Shown: positions 47,287 to 59,400 of the stretch, piece after piece
Position numbering within the stretch: the first letter of the stretch is position 1
How the letters are laid out: every line of letters begins with the position of its first letter
Assembly: GCA_963691655.1 (NCBI GenBank)
Contig: OY829328.1
Coordinates: forward strand, 7,158,204 to 7,222,203
DNA: 64,000 bases
Direction of reading: 5' to 3'
Source: Toxonevra muliebris
Lineage: Eukaryota; Arthropoda; Insecta; Diptera; Pallopteridae
The notes under the pieces: model-generated
What the model saw: only the letters and a program-made list of their open reading frames with translations
Databases searched by the model: none
Told to the model about the DNA's origin: nothing
Position numbers and translations under genes: made by a program

Positions 47287-48829
47287 CACAACTCAACAAA
47301 TTAAGACTTTTTTGCTGTAATAGAATAGCCACCCTATAATGCTGAAAGGGTATGCTGCGTAAACCATTTTTGTAAAATAAACTTATAGTCCAGCACGTCT
47401 CAGTTTTTTTTTTACAGTGGGTCAAAGTTTTCTTACTTTGGTCGGAGGGAGCTGAATACTAAGTGCAAAAAGTGTTATAAATTGATGTCTGAGGAAAATC
47501 TTATTGGTGAAGTTTCATGGTAGAATTTTACAAGGGTCATTTCTGTAGAACATTTTAACCCTTTAGTTCCTCTTTTTATGGGACAATTTGACCCCTTTTT
47601 TGATGAAAACCTGAGAAGTCCTTTCAAAAGAGACATTTAAGGTTCTTAAAGATTTTTACTTCTATCAAAATTGTAATTTACGCAGCTTGGTATGTGATCT
47701 GCCGGTTCAATCTAAGTCATGGACGTAGAAAATGCCAGTACCATGTCCACGCCTTTATATCAGGTCACTTTCTCAAGTTTTACATATAACTTTTGGTACG
47801 AAAATTTTAGACAAAAATCGTGTTCCAAAATAATAAAAATATGGCTCTTCAATTACGTACGTATTTTCCTTCAGTTTGATGATGCGCTAAATTTCCATAA
47901 ATAAGACAAAGCCAATACTTTACTTTGCAAACAGTTTCTACCATCTTTAATTTTTTCCTAATTTGGGTTTATTATTCATATTTGTAAATTCTAAATTTTC
48001 ACAAATATTTTATTTTTGTACGTCACTACTCACACTACTTATAATCCGTATACGAGAGTCGCTAACCACGGTAACCCAGAATACAACTTATAAGAGAACG
48101 TCGCTACACATTAGGATGAGGGTTTTTGTGTCGGTCTTTTTCTAAAATTTCCTACTTTCACACCCCCTACTTTGGGAGGTGGTACTTAACTTCAACCCGT
48201 TTTTTCACCGATGAAAAAAATACGCATGTGGGGTTATGCATTACTGCAACATTTGTAGAAGCCGAACACCTGGGGACGTCCCCTAGTTGGTCAAAATTAA
48301 TGTTACAGTTATCTATATTAATCATAATGCTGAATTCACATTATAGTATATTTTATTTATGTGGGTAAGTTGCTATTTCCTTTTAGTAATCGTTAACCGT
48401 TATATATATGACTTTTATGTCTTTCGTGACCCCTAATGAAATTTTCTGGCAAATATTTTTGTGGAGTACTTTAATCTTTAAATGTCTCTTTTAAAATGAC
48501 TTTTCAGGTTTTCATCAAAAAAGGGGTCAAATTGTCCCATAAAAAGAAGAACTAAAGGGTTAATATGTTCTACAGAAATGACCCTTGTAATATTCTATGA
48601 TGAAACTTCACCTATAAGATTTTCCTCAGACATCAATTTATAACACTTTTTGCACTTAGTATTTAGCTCCCTTCGACCAAAATAAGAAATCTTTGAGCCA
48701 CTGTAAAAAAAAAAAAAAACTGAGCACGTCTCGACGACTATAAGTTTATTTTACAAAAGTGGTCCATACAACATGCTCTTTCAGGATTATAGGGTGCCTA
48801 TTCTGTTGCAAAAATGCTGTTGGACTGTG
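47287..48829. mobile_element. Foldback DNA transposon, CAC-ended, TTA target duplication
   Basis: The left arm (about 47287-47660) and right arm (about 48475-48829) are reverse complements. The ends are CACAACTCAACAAATT and, inverted, CACAGTCCAACAGCAT, flanked by TTA (47284-47286 and 48830-48832). The arms share CACCCTATAAT, AGCACGTCTC, AGTGCAAAAAGTGTTATAAA and the inner module TGTAGAACATTTTAACCCTT, then GGGACAATTTGACCCC. The central ~800 bp is not shared between arms; it is A/T-rich with a more GC-balanced part at 48150-48290. No transposase was seen. Confidence 0.88.
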
Positions 48830-48832
48830 TTA

Positions 48833-50583
48833 TTAGTCCAAAAAATGCAAATACAAAAAATTTTTATATGCATATCAATATGCCCAGCTAGCATTTACGA
48901 TCGCTGAAAATCCATCTTGGATTCGCTGAGAAACCCCATTTAATCGCTGGCAATGTCACTGTTAGGTCGCGGAAGTTCAATCCTTTGGGAGAAACTGTGT
49001 TATTTCGACGATTCGCGGTGAAGAATTTTCTGGGGCGAGCAAAGCAGAGTCTTTAATGCATCACTAAAGAGAGTTGTAGAATATGAGTTTTTAAGAATTA
49101 AAAGCGAGTCGTAAAAGGCCCACCAGGAGGATTATTTTATTATATACTGCCTTATCATATCAAAACCTATGCCGAAAAGTGTGCTATGAAAAATTGTTTC
49201 GTTTTCTTTTCTTTGACGCTTTTTATTTATTTGTAGATACATAATTTTCAATGATAAAAAACAAAATTTCTTTTGTATCGCAAACACTGTGCAACAATTT
49301 GACGCTTTATTAAATCAAATGTTGAATGGATAACTTTTTAAGGGTTATTCGGGGTCGGTGATTCCGACCCTGTACTAAGATTTTCTGTATCACGTCTGGG
49401 ATCCCCGCTATGGGGGCCAAAACCACTAATTTTGGTATGCGCGGGACCAATATAAAATTATTTTTTAACCTTGTACATGTTTCATAGCTAAGAGAAAGTT
49501 GTTTATTAAGGAAGGAAGGAAAAAAATTACTCAGACTGTAACACTCCCCCAATCCCCCTTACCGACCCTTTAGGATGTTATATGAAACCATTATTCGATA
49601 TATGACTATAGCGTTTAAACGAACGCGAAACCTATCACTAGGTTTTACTTAGGTCCAACTTTTTTTAAGAAATTAACCTTGGGCAAAAAAATTTTTTTTT
49701 TTATAATTCCTTTGTACTGGTTTAATTGTTGGAAAACAAAATAAACATTCTTCGGAAAAAATATTCCCCATCAAAAAATAGTTAAAGTCGTTGAAAGTGA
49801 AAACCACCTAAATCCAACTTTTTCCCAAAAATTAATCTTCGACTAGTTAAAATCTTTTTTTTCACTCTGTCTTTATACATATAGGATAAAGTAATTGAAG
49901 TCGACAAAATCCCTCATCAAAACATCGCCACGAAGAGTTCTGCGGGAGCAAAATTCATACTCAATGCATTTTGTTAGTGTAACTCTTATAACAATCAAAT
50001 GGAAAAGTCTCACCCAACAATCTTCTTAATGCTAGCTGGGATAAGACATTGAGTAGTAGGGTAGACTACAAATTAAGATGATGACAAAAAGCATGCAGCA
50101 GCATATTTTTTTCCAAGCATTTTTTGCGTGCACAAGTAAATTGCTTATAGTTTTATTGTTGCTATTGTTCTTGACCGATGAGTTCTCTACAGACAAGAAG
50201 AGGGAGAAAAACTTGCACTTGCTGCTTCTGTTACTGCTGCATTGCGTAAACATGCAAATTTTTTTGCTTCCGAGTATTTTTCTTCCAAGAATTTTTTTTT
50301 GCGTAATTGCAGTTGTTAGTTAGTTAGTTGTGTATTTGCAGCATGAAAAAAATTGGCTTCACTACAAGCAGAAGCACAGTATACACGAGTAAATAGCCGC
50401 TCGCTCAAGGGTGACTTTGCATTTTTATTGAATTGAAGCAAAAAAAAAAAAAAAAAAAAAACGCGCGCGTTTCTTTTCATTTCTTTATCTTCTTTCTTTT
50501 TATAAATTTTACCCCCAAGCGTTTTTCGCTAAATTCAGAATGTCAAAATAAATGCCTTTAGTCACGAGTGAGTGCAGTAACTA
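48833..50583. other. Mostly noncoding, with one unpaired CAC-type transposon terminus
   Basis: CACTGTGCAACAATTTGACG at 49285-49304 is nearly identical to the left terminus of the 43795 foldback. It is followed by a hairpin GGGTCGGTGATTCCGACCC (about 49351-49369). A convincing partner end was not found; a weak one (GTTAGTG followed by TAA) ends at 49979. Within 49640-49870 a block with TCCAACTTTTT recurs once. Beyond 50040 nothing is recognised. Confidence 0.45.
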
Positions 50584-52190
50584 GTAGTGTTGCCAGACTT
50601 TTTGGGGTGTGGCAGGAAAAAATTTATTCTTAATTTAGTGAAACTATAAGCTATAGGTATACTCGTTACACGCGTTGATAAGAAATGCCCTTACAGCGTT
50701 GCTAAAGTGGGAATTGTGAAAGCTTGACATCTTTCTAACACCAAACACACTGCGTAATTGTGATAGAGATTGATAGACATTTCGCGTCGTCAATATTTGG
50801 TTTGAACGCTTACACCTTATGAACAAAATCAATGCTTGAACACCCACAATAATTTTTCTCCTCAAGCAATACTATAATGCTTTTCTTTTCTATTATTCAA
50901 ACATTTTTCCTGTGTACTTTTCTCCGTGAAATTATTTTTAAAAATGTTTACCTCATAAAAAACTTAATACTTTGTTCTCATTGGTTTTATTTTTTTTATA
51001 GAAAACATTTTTCTAGAAATTTTTTTCCTTCGAAATTTTTTCCAAGGGCTTTCGAACTTTTTTCCACTGAATTTTTTTTTTTTTTTTTGTAATTTTTTCA
51101 TAGGGTTTTTACTCATGAAGTTTAGAAGTAGATTATCCTTAGCTCTAGAATGTTCGTCCTTGGTCATTCTAAAATACTTTTTAACCGAAAGACTTTTTTC
51201 AATGAACTTTCTGTCATGAAATTTTAATGCAATTTTCTTTCTTAACTAATCATTCCGAACTATTTTCTCTGAACTTTTCTATATAATGTTTCCCCTATAG
51301 TCATTTCTCTTTTGTTTTACTATTTGGAATTTGTTCATATACTTCTTCCTGTAGTTGTTCTTGTGGAAGCAGCCTTGCTAGGTTAAATGGTTTTTGGTCG
51401 ATGTAAATCAGGTAGTTCTCTGAAACTCTATATGATTTTTTCCAATGGTGTTCCTCTACGAGTTTACTCTTAATACTTTTCCCAACAGATTTATCCCCCA
51501 TGATCTTTCCTTAAGAACTTTTTTTTATGAACTCCCCTGTGAACTTTTTCTGCACTCTATCCCCATGGACTTAATGCAATGAACCTTTCCCTATAGACTT
51601 ATCTCTGTAGACAAATCTTTATGAACTTTATTCGTGGACTCTATGGACTTTTCTCTTAAATTTCTCTTCCGAAAACTTTTCTCCACAAACTTTAATAAAA
51701 CTTTAAAACTAAACTTAATTTTTATCTATTAAGTATTTAACACGTTATTTTCCTACGATTTTTTTATGATTTAATTTCCCCTATAAATTTTTACCTACGG
51801 ACACTGTAGGTTTTTTCCAATGGATTTTCCCCTGTAGACTTTCCAAAAGTACCTTCTTCAATGAATTCTCCGATTGCTATTCTCTAAAGATTTTTTCCAT
51901 TGGTTCCATGAATATCGAAAACATAGCAGAATCAAGTGTAAATCGACATTGAATTCCTGTCTGTCACATTTTATATCTGACAAGAGAACAGACACTACTT
52001 TGTTTCTAACTAAATCAGTAATCTAGATGTGAAAAAATACGGAAATATTCATATATGTATAGAAATCTATTTCTAATGTATTTCCAAACCAATATTTTTT
52101 TTTTTTTAAAGCGTGCTGCTCAGAAATTTCTTTCCATTGAAAGAAAATTAAACGCCCATCATGTCAAAACTGCCAAACCTGGCAACACTA
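50584..52190. mobile_element. Possible TIR element enclosing a degenerate minisatellite
   Basis: TAGTGTTGCCAG at 50584-50595 is matched by its exact reverse complement at 52179-52190. TAGTGTTGCCAG-like ends occur in some hAT elements, but no 8-bp duplication is seen, and inner similarity beyond the 12 bp is weak. Most of the interior is the degenerate GAACTTTTCC repeat. The assignment is tentative. Confidence 0.35.
50960..51910. repeat. Degenerate minisatellite of GAACTTTTTCC/ATGAACTTT words
   Basis: The words GAACTTTT, ATGGACTTTTCC, CCTATAGACTT and ATGAACTTT recur dozens of times in the same orientation with spacing of roughly 15-30 bp. The array is old, since no two neighbouring units are identical. 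It gives spurious Lys/Ser-rich ORFs on both strands. Confidence 0.6.
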
Positions 52191-55100
52191 ATTGTACTCA
52201 CACATTCACTTAAATACGCATACACACACACACACTTAACTCACACACCACATAGTAAGTTCATTTAACAATTTCTTATGAGCCTCTGCTGAAAACTGAA
52301 GTTTGGCGCGCAGTTTTGGCCTACGACATGTTCACGTTTCACGTTTGCTTTTTTTGTTTTCTTTTTCTCAACTTGTTATTGTTGTAAAACCATGCGCTTT
52401 AGGTTTTTCTCCTCCCCTATTGTTCTTTAGTCCCTCTTCTTTCCGTGTTAACTTGTTTTTATTTTTCATTCCCATTTGTTTCTGCTCTCAGCTCACAACT
52501 GCAACTTGCAACACTGCGGGGATCTATGCCGTGGCATCATGTTCGCATGCTGCTACTGCTGGGTTGCAGTTGCATGTTGCAGCACAAGTTCACACTTTAA
52601 TTTTTCATTATAATAGAATGTAGTTACACATTTGTTTCATTCTTTCTAGGTAAAAAAAAAAAGAAAGAAAACTTCAAACGCGCACGTGGTTGAAAAGAAA
52701 TATATTTTTTTTAATGGAAAATGAAAAATATGTGGCCTTAATTTGTGTTCTTGGACTTTAAAGCAATAAATCAAAAGTTTGTTGGTGAATGAAATTACAA
52801 CGTCAGAATTGTATATGCTATGTATGAACGCTAAAGTGGAGTTAATGTTTTCACATGTATTTGCTTCTAGTACTCAAAGTTTGTTTCTTGAGTTTTTCGT
52901 TTAATTTTGATATTTTCCATTTTTAAATGGTTTAACCTCTTTTTAGGATATCGTTTAAAAATCGATTAAAATATTTCAAGACTATGAGAATTTTATGATA
53001 TTATGGAATATTTATAAGCTTATGTATTAGAAGAAAGAATATTAAAAAAATTAATAAAATATAAAAATAATGAGGAACTAAAAAATCGTGATAATTAAAT
53101 TTGCTTCAAAGTTGAAAAAAAAAAATTATGAATTCATAAAATATTTCAATTTAAATTTACAAATACTAGAATTTATAATTTCAAATGTTTAACAACCGCA
53201 ATTAAGCAAGAAAAATTGGAAATGAAAAAGAGTTACAGAAAACATTTTAAAGCTCATATTTAAAACGCAAATAGCTGGAAGCATTTTGCAAAACAAAAAC
53301 AAATGCGCAAATGGTAAAAAAAGAAATAAAAAAAGAAACCGGTAAAACCGTTGGCCGTTTTGATGAAAGACTGATTGAGGTGAAACAGTAGGCGATTCGC
53401 GTTGAATGAGCTTGCCAGCGAGCGACTGAATGTAACCAGCGACCACTGCTGTCTGCTCTGCTGATGATCTAATGATGGACTCACGCTTAAAATTTAAGCG
53501 GGAAATTAATTAGAACAAGCTCAAAGATGAGTTAATAATCATAATAATCATGAAAATATTTATAACAACACTCAACAGCAACTTCAGCATCAACAGCAGA
53601 AACATTGGGGCAGCTATGCATAAAAAAATAAAATAAAACAGGAACGATAGCTAACGTGTTTGCTGTTTAGGGAAGTTGCTAAAAAATTTTACGCTTTTAC
53701 TAATTGCGAATAATTTTCAATTCTTTGCAAACATGTGGAGTGGTTATGTTAACCACTTTGTAAAAGAATCAATCAGCAACAACAGCAATAGCAGCAGCAG
53801 CAGTGTTAGTTGCATGCATACATACAAATATAGGAGAATATTTAAATCAATTATTATTTTTAAAATATTTTTTAAATATTTTATTTTTCCTCCTCTAAAA
53901 GATCTGTTATTATTTTAGCATACAAAGTGTTATTCAAAATGTATCATCTTGTCAAACTGGAAATACAGCTGAAAGTTGTTGCTATTGCCACTACTTTGCA
54001 GTCAAATCAGTGATTATAATAGCTTAGCCTCCATGTAATAAGTAAGTAATATAACACCCGAAATGAGTGAGACATGATGGGGGATAAAATAGAATTTCTT
54101 TTTCGTGGCTACACTCACTGAAAAGAATTTAGTGAAAATAGAGAAATAGTTGTTTGCATTGGCCGCGCATTCGTGAATGAATGTGAAAATCTCCCCGTGG
54201 ACTCTCAACGGGCAGTTCTACCGTAATAGTATTTGCACTGATAGAAGAAAGTTAAAAAAATATCTAAATTAAAGCTAATCTTTTGGAAGTTGTCTCACAA
54301 TAAATATAAATCCTAAAGAATTAGGTCCTGGCTATGCCCGGGGTGCCTTTTTTCGGGAGAGGCAAGGGCTTTAAAAAACACAAGAAAATATATTCAAAAA
54401 GTTACTATATTAGGTGTTTGTTTTACAAATACTATTATTGACAGAATTTTGACAATTTGGGTATCTAAAGCTATACGGATACAGTGGACGTTCAATATAA
54501 CCTAATTTTTTAAATCTAAAAAATCGTTAAAGTTGCATGAAATCTTCTACAAGAGTGATACTTGTTTTTATTATTCCATCTATCAATATTAAAAATTATA
54601 AGTGGGCACTAGATCAAAAATTAAGAGGGCTAAAAAGAAGCATATTATAAGTACATCATTGCTTTTCACAAGCATTTGGGAAAATGACTTCAACCAGTGT
54701 CAACATCGCGTTTTATTAGCGCAGATATTAGAATATCATCTTTTTCATAATATTCTGCAGATTATTTATCAAAACTATCTTTAACATTTTTTAAATGGAA
54801 CCCTCCGATAATTCTTTGCACATATTATACTATGCAACAGCCATTTTGTAAAGCAGTTTCCGTTATTATTATCTTATGTAAATTGATCTGTTGAACTAGA
54901 AAATCACAGTGAATTTTGGTATTTCCACACAGTCCTTTATAACTTTAGTATTTATCAATAGATTTTCTTCCTACATACCTTGTTCTTTTTATAAAAGTGT
55001 AAGCATTACGCACAAATTAAGAAACTGAGCATATTTTTATGATTTCTATGTTCCCTAGGTGATTTAGTGAATTTTTGACTTTAATTTTGGACAAAAAAAA

Positions 55101-55491
55101 AATATTTTTCACATATTTGAATTGACTGCACCTCGAACTACTAAACCAATTGGAAAACAATGTGGGAAAAAGTTATTTACAATTTAATTTCTGTTAGTTT
55201 AGTGTCTCATTTAATATTATTTGATGATTTAAACTCGAGATATATTTGAAAACGTGAGGCTATTTGAAAAGCTGTTTCTGTATTAGAATTTAACAAACAA
55301 TATTTCATTTTAATCTATAAGCTGCTTTAAAGAATTTAAGTTAGTGGCATGAAAATAATACATAGACAGTTGCTTTAATCAATTATGAGGTTTTAAGGTC
55401 TCAAATACATTTTGAAAATGTTAGTAAAATTAGAATTGCCAGTAAAAATAAAAATTGGATCAGCTTCCTCTTGACTAAGATTTTGTATAGG
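52191..55491. other. Noncoding stretch
   Basis: No gene is supported. A (CA)n tract lies at about 52221-52235 and (AGC)n-like repeats at about 53775-53800. The plus-strand ORF at 52303-52623 has only a TTG start and a low-complexity Phe/Ser content. A GC-rich word GGCTATGCCCGGGGTGCC at about 54332-54349 resembles a transposon end, but no partner was found. Confidence 0.4.
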
Positions 55492-56457
55492 CATATGGGC
55501 CGAAATTTGTAAATCGAAACCAATGAAAAAATTTTGTTTTTTCAAATTCCACGCAATTGTTCTTATTTTTAGTTAAAGTGTATCTTATGGTATCGAGCAA
55601 TATGAATATCAGCACAAAAATGTACTCTAAACTTTGACAATTGAGCCTTTATCAAAAATCGCCATCGAAGAAGTTGTTGAGGGTAACTTCACTGCTATAA
55701 ATAGTATGTTAAATGCAGCTGAAATTTTTGCTGATGCAAAAAATATTCGCGACATAGCATTGACCCACCAGATCAAAGTCATTGAAGGAAAAATAGTGGC
55801 TTTCATTACTTCCAAACAAGGATAAAATTAATTATCTCTATAATTTTTGAATTATGTAAATTTAAATCTGATATTTAAACTGTGCATTAATGTGCAATGT
55901 TATAAAATATAAAAGAAGTAATAGATACCATAAAGTGAATTTAAACTTATCTAATAGGCAAAGAACCAATAAATATACGTTTTGACTCACTTAATATGCT
56001 TTATTGCATTAATTTCGCTTCAACTGTAAACAAAAATCGATAAGTAATGTAACAGTCTTTTTTGTGTAACGTAACAGTCCGCACATGTATGCTCTTAAAA
56101 AGTTCAAAAACATTATTTTTCAATAAATTTATGATTTCAGGCGTTTCTTTGCTCTTTTAGCTCTCAAACAATGCATTCAGATATAAAAGGGATCCACTAA
56201 ATTCACTGACTTTTGCTTACATATAAGACAACCGCTGAAATCACTTCCAAAAAATGTAACGTAACAGTCCGCCTTAAAAGGTGTATAACTCAAAAACAAC
56301 AGGGAATGGACTTTAAGTTCATAAAGGTGGAATTTGAGTCTTGAGGCCTATTTTCATATGCAATCATAAAAGAGTGTGATTTCATACGGTATTGATGACA
56401 TATATGCCAAAAAGTTCGTTCAATTGTAACGCAACAGTCTAAATTTCGGCCCATATG
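55492..56457. mobile_element. TA-flanked TIR element with one-sided GTAACAGTC repeats
   Basis: A perfect 17-bp terminal repeat CATATGGGCCGAAATTT (55492-55508) is matched inverted at 56441-56457. The TA inside CATATG allows a TA target duplication with TGGGCC as the true end. Four copies of a GTAACAGTCYG word lie in the right half (near 56050, 56071, 56261 and 56431), three of them preceded by GTAAC. Such one-sided subterminal repeats could be enzyme-binding sites. The left half contains a 63-codon ORF. Confidence 0.75.
55634..55825 (+). pseudogene. ORF of 63 codons inside a TIR element, possible remnant of a transposon protein
   Basis: The frame opens after a TAA near 55628 and runs to TAA at 55823-55825, containing IAIEEVVEGNFTAINSMLNA and then AEIFADAKNIRDIALTHQIK. 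The composition is protein-like (balanced hydrophobic, acidic and basic residues; helical periodicity), unlike the other short ORFs here. There is no ATG at the beginning; the first in-frame ATG is internal (SML). It could be a last exon or fragment of a gene carried by the element. No family is recognised. Confidence 0.3.
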
Positions 56458-59400
56458 TGTGCAATTACGAAAAATTGTTTCACAGATTTTGCTCGGTGTT
56501 AAAACAAATCATCAGATTTGAATTACTGAGATAATTTCTGGGTTCTCAAGATTTTTGGGTCTTTAAAATTTAGTTACCAAACTCTCTAGCAGTTGGTTTC
56601 TTTAATTGTTTTCAGTTCTCATTCTAGATCTCGTAAATTTATTTTTTAGCTCTTAACAATTTTGAGCATTGATTGCATTAATATGTATACTCTAATTTCC
56701 TTACATTTCTGCACATTTTTCATTAGATTTCAGTTATGAAGTTTTACAATTTCAAGTCATGTATTTCTTAAATTTTTTTATCTACATTATATCAAAGAGA
56801 TATCGACCATTCCTCCATTTTCGTCTCTTTTTTCATCTCGATCTCTAAGAGATGGTTTCACAGTTTTCTCTCTAAACTTTTTTATGTATCTTTCTCGATC
56901 TCAAATGATTTTTTTTTGGAATTTACAGAATTTTCTTGCTCTCTGATGATGAATAAATTAAATATCCAAAACGATGCCCCTTTAATTTTAAATAATGTAT
57001 AACAGGCTTAAGGAACGTATAATTGTAGTCATCACAACAATAGTATAAACAGAGACGGGCAAATCAGACGGCCGTTTCGGAATCCGCCACGATTCCTCAT
57101 CAGTGATCTTAGTGATAGTTCTTAATCTGTCAATATCCTATATAAGTTACTAACATTTGAAATCGTAACCCAGAATTTCAGATTTGATTTGATTCCCCTT
57201 TAATTTTTGTTTCTCTTTCTCAATGTGTAAGAGATCCTGATATTCTGTACTATTAAACTTTTGATTCATTTAATTTGACCTGCGATTTGTTAATTCTTAG
57301 ATTAATTATCCACAAGATTCTGCTACTTTATAATAGCTCTTTCTTATGATTATTATTATTATTATTTTTTTTTTTTGTTCAGTGCATTTATATTTTGAAT
57401 ATTACATAAATAATCATCCAGTGAGTGTGCCATTATGCACTAAAGAGTTTATTGTTCCGCTTTATGCGGTCGTCATTGAAATTCCCCTTAAGATAAATTC
57501 TTAAATAAATTATACGCAGTCTTCTTACATTTACATAGAGTAAAATGTCAAATTGTCAACAAGCTGTGAATGAAAACACATTAAAAAATTGCTGCCTGTC
57601 TGGCTGTATTATTTCGTTTTAGCTTTTAGCGCTGTGTAGTGAGCTTCATCCACATCGAGCTTGAAGAATGCTTGATGAACGCTTGAAAATGTATGTAGAT
57701 TAAATACGATTTATGTGAGCATGCGTAAAGTCACTCCATTTAGTTTTCTTCTTCTTTACTTTAAGTATGAGGTAACATCAAAGAGCAATTGTTTCAAGAG
57801 TAACCGCAGCAACAGGAACGATAAAAACAAAACAAAAAAATTGAAAAAGATTCAAGTGCAGAAGTGTTAAGAATGGTCAGAAAAAACACTTGTAGCTATA
57901 TAATAAAAGAAAAAGACACGTACATACATATTCGCTTTAATACCGCGTTTTTCGTTTGCACTTGATATTTGTATGAACCCAGTAATCGAGAGACAAGTAG
58001 CAAAAATGCTTCTAATGCACATCTAAAATGTTTGGAGTTTTGGTATATTCATTGAATAGAATTTAGAATCGATCTGGATGTAGTTAAGTGGTTGTATAAT
58101 GAAATGTGTGAGATATGATATGCACGTAGATTTGATTCCCTTACAAATTTATGGCGAATTCGAAGTGCATACAAAGTGTTTCTCAGTGATGAGCTTCGTA
58201 TATTTGATTTTTTTAAGTGCATTGTTTTTGACGCACTGGGTATCTATTTATATTCAAAGCGTCTACATTTCTAAATGTAATAAAAATATTTGTGTGGGCA
58301 ACACTAAGAGACATTGAGGCACAGATTCAAAGATACGAGCGCGAACATTCTCAAAAACTCTTACAAGCATTCAAAGAAATATTGCAATACACAGGTGTGA
58401 ATACACAAATTCTAGCAAATTGTTCAAATTGTATTTAACTTTTATATATTTTTTTCTTGTTTATTTTTTTTTTGCTATCTTATATGCAAATATGTAAACC
58501 AATCTACAAAATGCAAGTAAGGGAAGTCTTTTTTGTCTTTCTGTATATGCATATTTAAAAGAAAAACGCTCCGAAGATACTCCAGCAAACGTGTAATTTT
58601 ATTAATACGTTTATTTTTTCCGTTACAAATTGTTTTGTTAACCCACACACACACATGCACGTAGTACTTCGTATGTATTCGTAGTCATTTAGTTAGCAAC
58701 AAACATGTTGGCTTAGTTCTTAGAAGAATAACCAACCGTCAAGTAATGTTGGGTTACTGGTGCAATTTCTTTTTCAGTTGACTATTTTCTCAGCAAAACA
58801 AAAAAAAAAGAAAAATCTGCCAACTTTAATTGGTCAACATTGTTGTGGTTGAGAATGATAAGAACAATTGCAATTTGTTATTTTACTTTATTTAATGTGC
58901 TGTGTACAAGAATCACAAATTGTTGTATTAATTTAGTTATGCTATCGTGCACGATATCTAAAAACAAATCGGTACCTATACTGAAAAAGCCAAAAAAAAA
59001 AATTAAAATCTACTAAATTCACATATTTTATAATAAAATATTACGTAAAATTTTTCGACAAAATACCAGTGGACTTGAACTTTGCGACACAAGCTCTCTG
59101 AAATACAGGAAATGGTTTAAATTTTCAGCAAAACATTTGACTAAAAAATTTTATAAAATTTGAGGAAGACTCTGCTCAAATTTTAATGTCTCCAGATTAA
59201 CTATTTTATATACAAAATATCATTATCAACCTTGATCTACAAATACGAAAAATTCTGTACCGAATTCGTTTTCTCTCGGAATAAATCACTAAAATTTTCA
59301 AAATGTTGTAAATCCAAAACTTTATTGTAACTGTTTATTCAGTCAAAAGTAATTTTTGGTTATAGTTGATTCATGAAATTTGTATATTGGATTCTTAGCT

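Noticed and set aside
52303..52623. 106-codon plus-strand ORF
   Set aside because: Only a TTG start; Phe/Ser low-complexity then unrelated Ala/Thr-rich part; no motif.
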